Shown: positions 24,901-33,607 of the stretch, one piece after another
Numbering within the stretch: position 1 is the stretch's first letter
How the letters are laid out: each line of letters starts with the position of its first letter
From: a virus
Strand: one strand, 5' to 3'
IMG/VR virus record: IMGVR_UViG_3300045996_000773
Span: 1 to 54,595 of that record
DNA length: 54,595 nucleotides
Translations under genes and position numbers: made by a program
Notes under the pieces: model-generated
Databases searched by the model: none
Seen by the model: only the letters and a program-made list of their open reading frames with translations
Told to the model about the DNA's origin: nothing

Positions 24901-27384
24901 ACTAATGCAGTGGTATATGAGGCAAGATTTGAACACAGTGTTTTTGGTACACAAGCAATCGGTTCTGGTGTAGGTATTGAATTTAAGAATACCGGAATCA
25001 TAGCAAGTACATTAGAATCAGTAGCCACAGATATAACAGGAGCAAGCGAAGATGCAGATATTGTTTTTAAAACATTAAGAGCGGGAACATTAACAGAAGC
25101 AGGAAGGTTTATTTCAACTGGCAGTTTAAAACTTGATGCGCTTGCTAATGATAACGCAGAAACAAATCTGGTTGTGTGGAATGCTACTGATAAGGTATTT
25201 GAGTATAGAACGGTGGCATCACTTCCAGGCGGTGGTGGAGGTTCTCCCGGTAGTCCGGTAAATAGCATTCAGTACAACAGCGCAGGAGCATTTGCAGGTA
25301 GCGCAAATCTAACTTATGACGCTTCGCTGGTTACTGCATTGTCAGCAGGACTTGGCGTAACACAAGACGATGCAAAAGGTATTGTTTTAATAAACACTAC
25401 TGCTGCCGCCGCAGGAGCGCAACAAATTTCACCAGCTATTAGATGGTCTGGACAAGGTTGGAAAACAACAGCAACAGCAGCAAGCCAGGAAGTAGAGTTT
25501 CGGGCTTATGTATTACCTACTGAATCGACAACAGCCCCGGTAGCAAGTTGGGTATTGGAGGCAGCGATTAATGGCGGCGGTTATGGTTTAAATTATAGGT
25601 TCACTTCAAACAATAGCATTATAATTGGTTCGGGAGTAATTACTGATCTACGCAATACTACCAACTCAATTGTGATGGCTGGAAGCGAAATAAGGGCAGG
25701 GGCTATTAATGCAGTAGTGTTCACGACAAACGGAATTGATAGCAGTAGCAACACATTTATGGCCGGTGGTCAAAACAGTGTTATCCAAGATGGTGCTGGC
25801 GGCGCAGTTTCATTATGTACTGATTGTTTAACTTATTCAAGTGCCTTATATTCTGTTTTATTAGGCGATGCCAACAAGACAAGAAGCGAAGCAAGTTTAA
25901 CAGCGGGATTTGGAAATTTGAATGCAGTAAGAAATGGTATTGCATTAGGAAACACCATTACATTAGGACAACTTGGCGGCAGCGAAATTTCATCAGCTAA
26001 TAAGTTTGATGATTCGTGGGCTATTGGTAGTAACATTCAGACAGAAGGACATAGAAACGGTACGCTTGGATATAGGATAACAAATACAGGAAAGGAAAGT
26101 ATCGTTATTGGTTCTGGGTATGGCGGTTCTAATTTAAACTTTGGATGGAGTAATGCAATCGGCTTTGGTACTCTTTCGGATAGCGCAACCCTTATCATTA
26201 AACCAGCAGCAGGAGCAACTGGAACTTATGGTGAGACAATGATTCGTGGAGCATTAAGACTTCCGAACAATGTTTATAATTCAGGTGAGCCAATGGTTGC
26301 CTTAGTTGTAGATACTTTGACAGGATTAGTTTACCGTAAGACGCAAACTGGTAGTGGTGGTGCAACCCTTCTTAATCTTATTGACGATGCAAATGCAGCA
26401 GGAACAGTAGCAGCAGGAAACTTTGACCAAACTTGGACATGGAATACTTTAGGCGGTAAGACTGGCTTTGCTCTTTCAGCTAATACAACAGCAGCAGCTT
26501 CTAATGCTCAAATATTGTTTTCGGTTGCTTTATCTGGCGCAAACTCTACATCGAACCAGATAACACAAGCTGTAAATATAAGCAATGTGCATACTGGTAC
26601 TGGCTCGGAAAATTATGGATTATCTCTTAGTGCAAGTGGTGGGGCTACAAGAAACATTGCCTTATTTATTGATGCCGGTGAATTGATGCTTCCTGAAATG
26701 ACTGCGCCTGGAACGCCTCCAACAGGATATGGAACATTATATGAAAAGACAGACGGTTTACTGTACTTTAAAAATGATGCTGGAACAGAGTTCGATTTAA
26801 CAGCAATAGGTGGGGGCAGTGGTATCACAATCGGGACAACTACAATAACAAGTGGAACAAATACAAGAGTGTTATTTAATAACTCAGGGGTTGTAGGTGA
26901 ATATGTAATCAGTGGTACAGGTAACGTAGCAATGACCACTAATGCTGTGTTCACAACTCCAAACTTAGGTACACCTTCAGCAGTTGATTTAACCAATGCT
27001 ACATCTATTCCAGCAGCACAGCTTACGGGTTCAGTAGCAACAGCAAGGCTTACCAATATTTCACAGACAAAGGGAATAAAGTTTGTTTCCCCGACAGCTT
27101 CGGAAAGTCAGTCATTGGCATTTAACGTATCAGCCATGACTGTCACGGCCGCAAGAGTTGTTGTAGTTGGTTCTTCGCCTTCGGTTACTTATACTGTTCA
27201 TTATGGCACTACATACGGAACGCCGGTAGGTACAGTCATAGCATCAAACACGGTTACCACAACAGGGACGCCAACATTAAACGTGACAGATATTCCAGCC
27301 AATAGTTATATGTGGGTAACAACAAGCGCAACAAGTGGAACGGTAAATGATTTTTCAATCTTTATAATAATGAACCAGCAATGA
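21946..27384 (+). CDS. Giant tail fibre-like protein with N-terminal signal peptide
   Basis: 1812 aa. Residues 1-19 (KRILILLILIIPTLCFSQ) form a textbook Bacteroidota Sec signal peptide, unexpected for a virion protein. After a Gly run (GGGGGAWG, near 85-93) come fibre-type linkers (GTLSDQTDLQAALDLKLN). The Gly/Thr/Ser/Asn-rich shaft has at least two diverged copies of one module, ending RFISTGQLKL near 460 and RFISTGSLKL near 1053. The C-terminal 100 residues form a small beta head (SPSVTYTVHYGTTYG). Codons ATGA overlap the next gene. Most likely a receptor-binding fibre; alternatively a secreted adhesin displayed by the lysogen. Confidence 0.75.
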   Translation: MKRILILLILIIPTLCFSQVVTPDSKYATGHVRSIKDSVDRIPIGLTGSNDGKRISITGQDTAQIRYNKADSSIYVHTGTQFIKVGGGGGGAWGTITGTLSDQTDLQAALDLKLNISDSAAMLASYIHSSGWGLIEAGQGLKVDTSLVGTRTYIEALVEANNNTPTLQQVLDAGSILTSDETINAQGNMLAFTGTDDVMSIANTGAAAQPPLFLSRSTSATSSPTLVSRWDTYTTGTAAAGFGGQLGLAVENAAGNLITTNQIDWKYSTATGGNETTLIDIKGMDNGSYESLMEIQKNGIIRVNNYLDTLGTMSWVRANFSTGGGGTQNLSWDATNHEVDISGGGTSAIIPFADLTTDGLLTDGFQEIAGNKFFSHAGSFTHNSSSTTGAKIPLDLVGNTTGTPEAGIGTGWRTTIESLGGNQIGATFEAIMTDVTDNSEDVDFVIKLMAGGSAAAERFRFISTGQLKLPLYTTTTSFTVTPVGMLVFDANGNIGTQAISGGSYTNEEAQDAVGTILNTNTFNYDDATPAITLKTQMSITSDASGIKLSGDAASPGNTKYYGTNSVGTKGFYDLAGVSWSGIMQGTAVYNTSQTLATGVGYDFDGASPATFTLPSLSTNFNRLYFIKNRGSATLTVARDGTDNIYTTSSVTSFTLAPGEHAIVRAQGSAIWSAHQVIGEVDGSTSNELQTINNTSDATSHTVTLSNSGGTIQFIEGTNITLTTGGTGAAGTLTIASTGSGFTNLTQFVSQTAHRLFYSDASGDVQELAFGTSGQYLKANGLTTAPSWDTPAGSGTVNAGAALKAAYYPSAAALVDDWIGVEFGNTNLNTKIIAQATTEVGLQISLADLATANAFEIKNSGGTNLMKITADGEQIASTLSDQGDYDMQLNKGMYVANVSATEYGLIVSSSTGTADVFGIGNGSGNWVIGTVAGSKGVSMNSGAGYNFNFSSQARHAFTAAGALITGNSIGFFNPDRTLHVYDQTGTTNAVVYEARFEHSVFGTQAIGSGVGIEFKNTGIIASTLESVATDITGASEDADIVFKTLRAGTLTEAGRFISTGSLKLDALANDNAETNLVVWNATDKVFEYRTVASLPGGGGGSPGSPVNSIQYNSAGAFAGSANLTYDASLVTALSAGLGVTQDDAKGIVLINTTAAAAGAQQISPAIRWSGQGWKTTATAASQEVEFRAYVLPTESTTAPVASWVLEAAINGGGYGLNYRFTSNNSIIIGSGVITDLRNTTNSIVMAGSEIRAGAINAVVFTTNGIDSSSNTFMAGGQNSVIQDGAGGAVSLCTDCLTYSSALYSVLLGDANKTRSEASLTAGFGNLNAVRNGIALGNTITLGQLGGSEISSANKFDDSWAIGSNIQTEGHRNGTLGYRITNTGKESIVIGSGYGGSNLNFGWSNAIGFGTLSDSATLIIKPAAGATGTYGETMIRGALRLPNNVYNSGEPMVALVVDTLTGLVYRKTQTGSGGATLLNLIDDANAAGTVAAGNFDQTWTWNTLGGKTGFALSANTTAAASNAQILFSVALSGANSTSNQITQAVNISNVHTGTGSENYGLSLSASGGATRNIALFIDAGELMLPEMTAPGTPPTGYGTLYEKTDGLLYFKNDAGTEFDLTAIGGGSGITIGTTTITSGTNTRVLFNNSGVVGEYVISGTGNVAMTTNAVFTTPNLGTPSAVDLTNATSIPAAQLTGSVATARLTNISQTKGIKFVSPTASESQSLAFNVSAMTVTAARVVVVGSSPSVTYTVHYGTTYGTPVGTVIASNTVTTTGTPTLNVTDIPANSYMWVTTSATSGTVNDFSIFIIMNQQ

Positions 27385-27950
27385 TAAAGATACTTATTGC
27401 CATATTATCTTTTGTTTCTGTAATGCCGTTTGCAAATACAGGTAACGTGTTTGCTGTAACAGGCGAGAATGTTGACAGAGCAGGATTAACAGCGTGGTTT
27501 CCTTTTGTTGACCTCGACGCAGATGATGCGAATGATTGCGTTTGTAATGGTGCTGGCAGCGATTATTTGGTTGCAAGAAATTTTGGATTCAGTTTACCAG
27601 CTGGCGCAACTATTAATGGAGTTCTTGTTAGAGTAGAAGCAAGTGAACACAGCGGTGGGACAGAGCCTTTATTAGCACAATTACAAGATGAAACCGCAGC
27701 TTTAGTTGGTTCATCAAAATCAACATCAAACGAAGGTAGTATAAGCGGAACTACTAAAGCCGTTTATACATACGGTAGCACAAGTGATTTATGGGGAGCT
27801 TCATTAACAGAAGCTATTGTGGAAGATGCTGATTTTGGCGTTAGGCTTTGGTTTGCAACATCACATCAGGTTAATATTGATTATGTAACAATGGCTATTG
27901 AATATACAACGCCGGGAGGACGCAGAGTAACATTAATTTCTAAAAAATGA
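27381..27950 (+). CDS. Exported beta-sandwich protein
   Basis: 189 aa with an N-terminal hydrophobic signal sequence (IKILIAILSFVSVMPFA) and probable cleavage near 20-25. The mature part reads as one beta-sandwich domain (FSLPAGATINGVLVRVEAS, DFGVRLWFATSHQVNID), a type often found with phage tail and glycan-binding proteins. ATGA overlap with the fibre gene suggests coupled translation, and the next gene overlaps by 4 bp as well. A fibre partner or cell-surface binding protein is an inference. Confidence 0.65.
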   Translation: MIKILIAILSFVSVMPFANTGNVFAVTGENVDRAGLTAWFPFVDLDADDANDCVCNGAGSDYLVARNFGFSLPAGATINGVLVRVEASEHSGGTEPLLAQLQDETAALVGSSKSTSNEGSISGTTKAVYTYGSTSDLWGASLTEAIVEDADFGVRLWFATSHQVNIDYVTMAIEYTTPGGRRVTLISKK

Positions 27951-28276
27951 AAAAACTATTTACAGCCTTAATGTTTGTAGCGGTTGCCGGTTGTGGGCAA
28001 AGAAACAGTGTGATTGATCTTAGGGGGTCAACTGGCGTTAGCTACTTTAACATTGATATTTCTGACAGCGTTAGACCTTTAATTAGGATCACCGCAACTG
28101 ATACAATCATTAATGATACGTTAGGATCTATCAGGTATTTGATCAAAGAAAACCAAAGGCTATACGACGCTAATGAGAAATTAAATGAGAAGTTGTTAAA
28201 AGCTGATAAAATGATGGGCCGGATTGACGGACTACTTCTGTATTTACCCAAACGAGAACAACATTTTAAACTATAA
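27947..28276 (+). CDS. Small lipoprotein, unknown
   Basis: 109 aa. Type II signal peptide MKKLFTALMFVAVAGC with lipobox VAGC (Cys 16), so probably anchored in a membrane facing the periplasm or surface. The mature part begins with a polar beta segment and ends in a helix likely to form a coiled coil (KENQRLYDANEKLNEKLLKA). It overlaps the previous gene by 4 bp. Confidence 0.65.
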   Translation: MKKLFTALMFVAVAGCGQRNSVIDLRGSTGVSYFNIDISDSVRPLIRITATDTIINDTLGSIRYLIKENQRLYDANEKLNEKLLKADKMMGRIDGLLLYLPKREQHFKL

Positions 28277-28290
28277 TCTATCTATACCCT

Positions 28291-28731
28291 ATGAAAAAAA
28301 TAATAGCCGCCTTTTTGATCTTATCAGTAGCAGGAGTTTTAAACGCTCAAAGCTATCAACTCAATGTAACATTCACAGCTGACTCCTGGGGACTTATGAG
28401 CGCCTTGTATTCATCAAAAGGAGACAGCACAGCCGCAAGGTTTGAAAGGAAACTGCATAATACCGTACAAGCAAATCTTCCGATCAATTCCTGGTCGCAG
28501 AATATCACCGTAGATACTGTGCCAAACGCTGTGATCAATTGGATATACGCCACGTATAGAAGCTTACCAGAGGGGCTAACAACTCTTTATGGAAATTCAA
28601 TACTCACTGTAATAAACGCCATGACGCATCCCGACATTGTAGCGCATAGGGCTATCATCAATCAACAATACATAGACCGAAGGATAAACGAAATTAGGCC
28701 GGAGGCAAAGAGAAAAAACATTGACAATTAA
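28291..28731 (+). CDS. Secreted protein, unknown
   Basis: 146 aa with signal peptide KKIIAAFLILSVAGVLNAQ (cleavage after about residue 19-20, -NAQS). The mature 125 residues are soluble with helical character and few cysteines. A 14-bp gap follows the lipoprotein gene. No family recognised. Confidence 0.65.
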   Translation: MKKIIAAFLILSVAGVLNAQSYQLNVTFTADSWGLMSALYSSKGDSTAARFERKLHNTVQANLPINSWSQNITVDTVPNAVINWIYATYRSLPEGLTTLYGNSILTVINAMTHPDIVAHRAIINQQYIDRRINEIRPEAKRKNIDN

Positions 28732-28755
28732 ATACTAACTATAAAAACAACGCAA

Positions 28756-29136
28756 ATGAAAAAAACAGCAATTCCATTTCTTACTGCGCTCGTCGTACTT
28801 GTAGCCTGCAACAGTCGTGACGACGACAGTTCAAAAGCGGATCCGAACGCAACGAAACCATACAGCAAAAGGAAAGTAGTCGCTGTCGTGACAAAACCCG
28901 ACAGCTCTAAAGTTCTGAGCGCTGTACTTGAAATTATCAGCGATAAAATCAAGTATGATTCGATTGCAGGTAAAAAGGTGATCGTAACAGACACTATTTA
29001 CGGCGAGTGGGCGCCAATGGCTTTTAAGACACAGGCCGGTAAAGACACTGTAGTGTACGATTGGTTTTTAAAAAGTAGAGACAGTATAAACACAAAAGTT
29101 GAAAACCGAGATCTTGATTCGTTATTAAAAAACTGA
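28756..29136 (+). CDS. Small lipoprotein, unknown
   Basis: 126 aa. Lipoprotein signal MKKTAIPFLTALVVLVAC (Cys 18) followed by an acidic NSRDDDSSKAD stretch, which in Bacteroidota resembles surface-export signals (acidic residues right after the Cys). The rest is polar. The leader contains ACTATAAAAACAACGC, the A-rich type used elsewhere in the window. Confidence 0.65.
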   Translation: MKKTAIPFLTALVVLVACNSRDDDSSKADPNATKPYSKRKVVAVVTKPDSSKVLSAVLEIISDKIKYDSIAGKKVIVTDTIYGEWAPMAFKTQAGKDTVVYDWFLKSRDSINTKVENRDLDSLLKN

Positions 29137-29164
29137 TGATAACCAATAACTAAAAAATCCAACA

Positions 29165-31741
29165 ATGAAAAATCTACTATTAGTTTTTGCAGCAGTCTTA
29201 CTCACAGTAAGCTGCCAGAAGCAAGCAAGAGAAATCTTGCGCCCAGAACTCAAAACTACCACTAAGACTGAAAAACCAAGCAAAAAGTACCGGGAGGGGC
29301 AGTTAATGATTCGCATGAAAGATGGCGGCACAACAGCTAGGCTTGGGTATAGAATCAAACAAAATATTCACACTAAGCACATGCAGCGCAAAGGTGTGAA
29401 AGCGATTGAAATAATCGAGGTTGACGATGTAGAAAAAGAATATGAAAGATTAAAGAATGACCCCAACGTTGAGGCGGTAAGCCCGAATTATATTCGTACC
29501 GTTCCTCAAATAGACCCCGAAGCGCCAAAGGGGTTAGATAAATTAAGCGCATCCCTTTATCCTAATGACCCGTTGTTATCACAGTTATGGGGCATGACCA
29601 CTATCAATGCTCAAACAGCATGGAACGCTGGAAGCCTGGGAGACACAAGCGTTATTGTTGGTTTGATTGACGAAGGTGTAAAGTATTGGCATGAAGATTT
29701 GCGCTGTGTTATTTGGACAAACCCTTTCGATAAACCTGATGGAATTGATAACGATGGCAATGGCTACACAGATGATATTCATGGATGGGATTGGCACAAT
29801 AGCGATAACACAATCTTTGATAACAGGGATTTTCACGGCACACATACGGCAGGAACTATTGGCGCAACCGGAAACAACGGGTTAGGTGTGATTGGCGTAT
29901 GTCCACAGGTGACAATTATTTCGTTGAAGTTCCTTGAAAGTTGGGGTGATGATAGTTGGGCTGTGCAAGCGTTTGATTATATAGCCGATTTAAAAGTTCG
30001 CCACAATCTTAATATTGTTAATACTTCTAATTCGTGGGGCGGTGGTGGATATAACGTTTTTCTTCGTGAAGCCATTAAAAGAAACGGTGATGTACAAATA
30101 CAAGCGTTTTGCGCTGCCGGAAATTCTCAACAGAATAATGATACTGACCAGGATCCAAATTACCCAAGTTCTTATGACTTAGATTGTATCACAGCAGTAG
30201 CCGCAAGTGATTGGTCAAATAACATGGCGGGATTCACTTCTTACGGCGCAACTTCAGTTGATCTTGCAGCACCGGGGACTGGAATTATTTCCTGCTATCA
30301 GGGTTCATTGTATGAAACAAATAAGTACGTTGGGGCGAGTGGAACAAGTATGAGTACGCCACATTGCGCCGGTGCAGATGCTTTATATGCAGCTTCTCAT
30401 CCCGGTAGTACGATAGCCGATCGAAAGGCAGCAATGTTAAACAGCGTTACGGTAGTTCCTGTATGGGCGGGTAAGGTAAGGTCAGGGGGTATATTAAATA
30501 TTGCCACCTTCACAACTCCAACACAAGCGCAAGCGGAAGTAAGTTGTTTAGACCAACCAGCGGATTTAGATACTGTTCGTCCTACAATACCTCCCGAACT
30601 TGAACTATTAGGCACAGCACCGGGACAAGTTTCTTTACGGTGGAGAAAGGGTTCAGACAATCAGGGCATAGATCATTACATTATAACAACTCATGGTTGT
30701 TGCATTGACGGAACGACAGACACAACAGCGACCTTAACAGGATTTCAACCGGGGGTTTATACATGGCACGTTAATGCGAAAGATAATTGGGGGAATATGT
30801 CTGACCCAACCAATACAGTTACCGGCACTATTCCGGGCGATGAGCAGCCGCCGACCTCACCTACAATTACTTCAGTAGCCGTTGATGGGACTAGAATAAT
30901 TGGGGTATTTACGGGAAGTACAGATAATATCGGCATCAGGAAATATGTAGTTTATTGGAGAGAAGCGGGAAAAAATTGGAATCAATTTGACCAATCGAGA
31001 GTAACGTTTCAATTTGTTTTGCAAGATCTTTCTCCCGGAACAACGCATGAAATTTACATGGTTGCACTTGACTACTCAGATAATCAGTCTGCGCCAAGTA
31101 ATACGGTATATGCCACAACAGGAGGCTCACCAACAGAAGATGCACAAGCTCCTACATTAAACGGGGCGCCTTCCCTAAGTGACATTACCACTTCGTCCAT
31201 AAGAGTAAGTTTCCCTGCCGCTTCTGATAACATTGGAGTAACAGGGTATAGGATTAATTGGAGGGCGGCAGGAGGAAATTGGCTTGAAAAATTACTAATA
31301 AGCACATCGCTTACTATTGGTTTATTGTCAGAAGGAACTACTTATGAATTTAATTACCAGGCGAGGGACGCAGCAGGAAATTGGAGCGCAAACAGCGCAA
31401 CAGTATCAGGAACGACATTAGTGACGCCCCCTCCACCACCGCCCCCTCCGCCGCCACCTGGCGATGATATCGCGCCAAGCGTAAATATTACCAGCCCGCA
31501 GGACGGTTATGTAATCCCACTGAAAGGAAACAGAAATGTAAAGATCATATTTACTGCCACCGATAATGTTGGAGTTACATCGACACAGATTTTAATTGAC
31601 GGGCTTGTTGTAGCGAATAACGTTTCGTCTTATATGTGGAATGCAGGTAAAGCATCGCCAGGAAATCATGTAATAACGTGCAAGGCTTTTGATGCGGCGG
31701 GAAATACAGGCAGTAAATCGGTGACAGTTGTTAAAAAATAA
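29165..31741 (+). CDS. Secreted subtilisin-like serine protease lipoprotein with FN3 domains
   Basis: 858 aa. Order: lipoprotein signal with Cys 17 (LTVSC); I9-type propeptide (about 40-110); peptidase S8 domain (about 130-430) with catalytic D169 (GLIDEGV), H224 (HGTHTAG) and S395 (GTSMSTPH); three FN3-like domains (about 465-755, each ending in a DxxGNxS-type turn such as AKDNWGNMSD); an unbroken proline run near 755-766; and a C-terminal Ig-like domain (770-858) of the kind that binds surfaces. The catalytic triad is complete. Exported and probably lipid-anchored, it may degrade host surface proteins, process the neighbouring secreted proteins, or confer a trait on the lysogen. A subtilase with its own signal peptide among tail and lysis genes is unusual. 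Confidence 0.92.
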   Translation: MKNLLLVFAAVLLTVSCQKQAREILRPELKTTTKTEKPSKKYREGQLMIRMKDGGTTARLGYRIKQNIHTKHMQRKGVKAIEIIEVDDVEKEYERLKNDPNVEAVSPNYIRTVPQIDPEAPKGLDKLSASLYPNDPLLSQLWGMTTINAQTAWNAGSLGDTSVIVGLIDEGVKYWHEDLRCVIWTNPFDKPDGIDNDGNGYTDDIHGWDWHNSDNTIFDNRDFHGTHTAGTIGATGNNGLGVIGVCPQVTIISLKFLESWGDDSWAVQAFDYIADLKVRHNLNIVNTSNSWGGGGYNVFLREAIKRNGDVQIQAFCAAGNSQQNNDTDQDPNYPSSYDLDCITAVAASDWSNNMAGFTSYGATSVDLAAPGTGIISCYQGSLYETNKYVGASGTSMSTPHCAGADALYAASHPGSTIADRKAAMLNSVTVVPVWAGKVRSGGILNIATFTTPTQAQAEVSCLDQPADLDTVRPTIPPELELLGTAPGQVSLRWRKGSDNQGIDHYIITTHGCCIDGTTDTTATLTGFQPGVYTWHVNAKDNWGNMSDPTNTVTGTIPGDEQPPTSPTITSVAVDGTRIIGVFTGSTDNIGIRKYVVYWREAGKNWNQFDQSRVTFQFVLQDLSPGTTHEIYMVALDYSDNQSAPSNTVYATTGGSPTEDAQAPTLNGAPSLSDITTSSIRVSFPAASDNIGVTGYRINWRAAGGNWLEKLLISTSLTIGLLSEGTTYEFNYQARDAAGNWSANSATVSGTTLVTPPPPPPPPPPPGDDIAPSVNITSPQDGYVIPLKGNRNVKIIFTATDNVGVTSTQILIDGLVVANNVSSYMWNAGKASPGNHVITCKAFDAAGNTGSKSVTVVKK

Positions 31742-31746
31742 AACGC

Positions 31747-31938
31747 ATGAAAGCGATGGAGCAGCAATGGTATGATGGTAAAAGTTTTTTGGGTGCCCTT
31801 CTTACGATCCTTTTTGCCTGGATCGGCACTATTACGCCGCAGGATTGGGCTACGATTATGGCGGTAGGTGCGGGGGCGACAACTATCATTTATAACATCG
31901 TAAAAACAATTAAAGAAATAAAAAATAAAAGACAATGA
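31747..31938 (+). CDS. Holin candidate
   Basis: 63 aa with two hydrophobic helices (SFLGALLTILFAWIG, about 13-29; WATIMAVGAGATTIIYNIV, about 34-52) and a basic C-terminus (KTIKEIKNKRQ). This matches small class II holins, which permeabilise the inner membrane at lysis. It is the first gene of the lysis region and overlaps the next by 4 bp. Confidence 0.65.
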   Translation: MKAMEQQWYDGKSFLGALLTILFAWIGTITPQDWATIMAVGAGATTIIYNIVKTIKEIKNKRQ

Positions 31939-32303
31939 TAGAGTACCTATTGATCATTTCCACCTACACGATCGGCTGCTACTTCGCTGCCCTGGAAGTA
32001 ATTAACAAAATCAGGAAGAGAAACCTAAGCGCCTCACTGAACGAAGTGAAGAAAACATATATGCAGGAAGAATGGAATACAATTCTTTCAATGGTAGGCT
32101 GTCTGTTCATTATCGTCTTAGCCTGGTATATCATCCATAAGAACGATGTACACCTACCGGATTGGATTCAAGATTGGGGCGCTTATGTTATCACGCTTGC
32201 TTCCGGATACTGTTTGCACAGGGTAATCTTTAAGCTACTCGGAACTACCGAAAAAGCTGTCGTTAAAAAGATAGAAGATAAAGGAAAGGAAATGGGCCTG
32301 TAA
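31935..32303 (+). CDS. Membrane protein of the lysis region (holin/antiholin candidate)
   Basis: 122 aa with three hydrophobic stretches: YLLIISTYTIGCYFAALEV (about 4-22), ILSMVGCLFIIVLAWYII (about 50-67) and a weaker segment near 84-105. The tail is charged and helical (EKAVVKKIEDKGKEMGL). Overlap of 4 bp with the holin candidate suggests joint expression; it could be a second holin or a regulator. Confidence 0.5.
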   Translation: MIEYLLIISTYTIGCYFAALEVINKIRKRNLSASLNEVKKTYMQEEWNTILSMVGCLFIIVLAWYIIHKNDVHLPDWIQDWGAYVITLASGYCLHRVIFKLLGTTEKAVVKKIEDKGKEMGL

Positions 32304-32313
32304 AAAACAAACT

Positions 32314-32823
32314 ATGAAAGATGCTTTAAAAGAGTTCTGGTTAGATGTAGGCATTGCAACACTTTTTGTTATTGCGATCTTCCTCGTTATGTTTTTCTTT
32401 TCAGGTTGCAAGGTGCTAAAGAATCAAAAGATAAGCACTAAAGATTCAACATCTGTAAACAACTCGAAGGAAGGAAGCATCAAAAGCGATAGCTCGGGAA
32501 GCAAAGCTGATAGGACCAGTACAAAGGAAACGGTTTACTACCCTCAGCCGATTTATATAGAGGGAAAGAACGGAGAAGCTAAGATCATTTTTGTACCACA
32601 ATCAGTAAAAGAATCAGGTACAGAAAAATTAGAACAGGCGCAGATAATAAGAGACACAAGCTGGAAAGAAGCTATCCGCGAAATGACGGTAGCCCTATCA
32701 AATAAAGAACTCGAAAAGAAAACAAAGGTAGGCCCGTCGTTCATTGAGTGGATATTGATTGCAGGAATAGCCCTGCTTTACGTAAAGGATTTTTTACCAT
32801 TTAAAATAATCACTAAAACTTAA
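32314..32823 (+). CDS. Candidate unimolecular spanin (lipobox plus C-terminal membrane helix)
   Basis: 169 aa. A hydrophobic segment (about 12-30) ends in a lipobox-like FFSGC (Cys 32), so the mature N-terminus could be lipidated and sorted to the outer membrane. The middle is polar, Ser/Lys-rich and extended. Residues about 145-160 (FIEWILIAGIALLYV) form a C-terminal transmembrane helix. N-terminal lipid plus C-terminal inner-membrane helix is the design of one-gene spanins such as T1 gp11, which fuse the outer and inner membranes at the end of lysis. The N-terminal 11 residues before the hydrophobic part are longer than in a standard lipoprotein signal, which is a caveat. Confidence 0.5.
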   Translation: MKDALKEFWLDVGIATLFVIAIFLVMFFFSGCKVLKNQKISTKDSTSVNNSKEGSIKSDSSGSKADRTSTKETVYYPQPIYIEGKNGEAKIIFVPQSVKESGTEKLEQAQIIRDTSWKEAIREMTVALSNKELEKKTKVGPSFIEWILIAGIALLYVKDFLPFKIITKT

Positions 32824-32828
32824 ATTTT

Positions 32829-33167
32829 ATGTACAGAGACTCAGAAAAATTCGAATGGTTAGTCGCGCGAATTTTCTTCGCTGCCTTACTGACTGTAAAC
32901 CTTCTTTTAATGTTTGTAATTAACCCAGGCGGAGCAACAGATCCGTTTGTAACGGAAACTTTGTGGGAAGCCGTTCATCCGTTCAAGTGGACAGATGCAA
33001 TAGCGCTGATCGCGAACCTGTTTGTATACCTGTACCTGGGCGGCGTGGCAAATAAAGTAGTCAGGCCGATCTACGAATGGATAGAACCGAAAGGTGAAAA
33101 TTCATACGGCTTTACGAAGGCAGTGTTTTGGGTATGTGTAGGGCTAATGCTACTATACTACATATGA
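32829..33167 (+). CDS. Membrane protein, unknown
   Basis: 112 aa with three predicted membrane helices: RIFFAALLTVNLLLMFVI (about 14-31), DAIALIANLFVYLYLGGV (about 56-73) and TKAVFWVCVGLMLLYYI at the very C-terminus. It lies within the lysis operon and overlaps the next gene by ATGA. No family recognised. Confidence 0.6.
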   Translation: MYRDSEKFEWLVARIFFAALLTVNLLLMFVINPGGATDPFVTETLWEAVHPFKWTDAIALIANLFVYLYLGGVANKVVRPIYEWIEPKGENSYGFTKAVFWVCVGLMLLYYI

Positions 33168-33607
33168 TCCCGGTCGTACTATATCAAATATTCGTTATAT
33201 GGCTTGCACGTAAAAACGCGAGTTGGAGCAACCCTGCCGATGTACACAAGATAAAACATACACTGAACGGTTTATGCCACTTGGCAGCAGCTGGTATCGT
33301 ATGGTATTTCTTTACCTGGACACTAGCTGTATCGCTACTGCTTATCACAAGGGTTGTTTTCGATGCTACGTACAATATGGCTATGGATAACGGCCTCGGG
33401 TACATACCGCAGAAACCGAAAAGTAGATTGGATCAGTTGGAAAAGCTGTTTTTTAAAATAAACAAGTTAGAAGAATGGTTCATTCTACTTATCGTTAAAA
33501 TAATCTGCAGGCGGAAAACTGTCATACCGGATTACGTGGTAGAACGAGTGGCTATTGTTTTTAGATTAAAAGTCTTATCAACGGGAATAATATTACTATT
33601 TATATGA
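33164..33607 (+). CDS. Membrane-associated protein, unknown
   Basis: 147 aa from the ATG at 33164, which overlaps the previous stop as ATGA; an upstream ATG at 33128 exists but would lie deep within the preceding gene. The hydrophobic segments are at the start (IPVVLYQIFVIWLA), about 38-63 (LCHLAAAGIVWYFF, LAVSLLLITRVVF) and near the C-terminus (VLSTGIILLFI). An ATGA overlap with the endolysin gene places it in the lysis operon. Confidence 0.6.
   Translation: MIPVVLYQIFVIWLARKNASWSNPADVHKIKHTLNGLCHLAAAGIVWYFFTWTLAVSLLLITRVVFDATYNMAMDNGLGYIPQKPKSRLDQLEKLFFKINKLEEWFILLIVKIICRRKTVIPDYVVERVAIVFRLKVLSTGIILLFI

Noticed and set aside
24795-25268. Long minus-strand open frame (157 aa) inside the fibre gene
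   Set aside because: Antisense shadow of a Gly/Thr/Ala-rich gene, low complexity, no promoter or leader.
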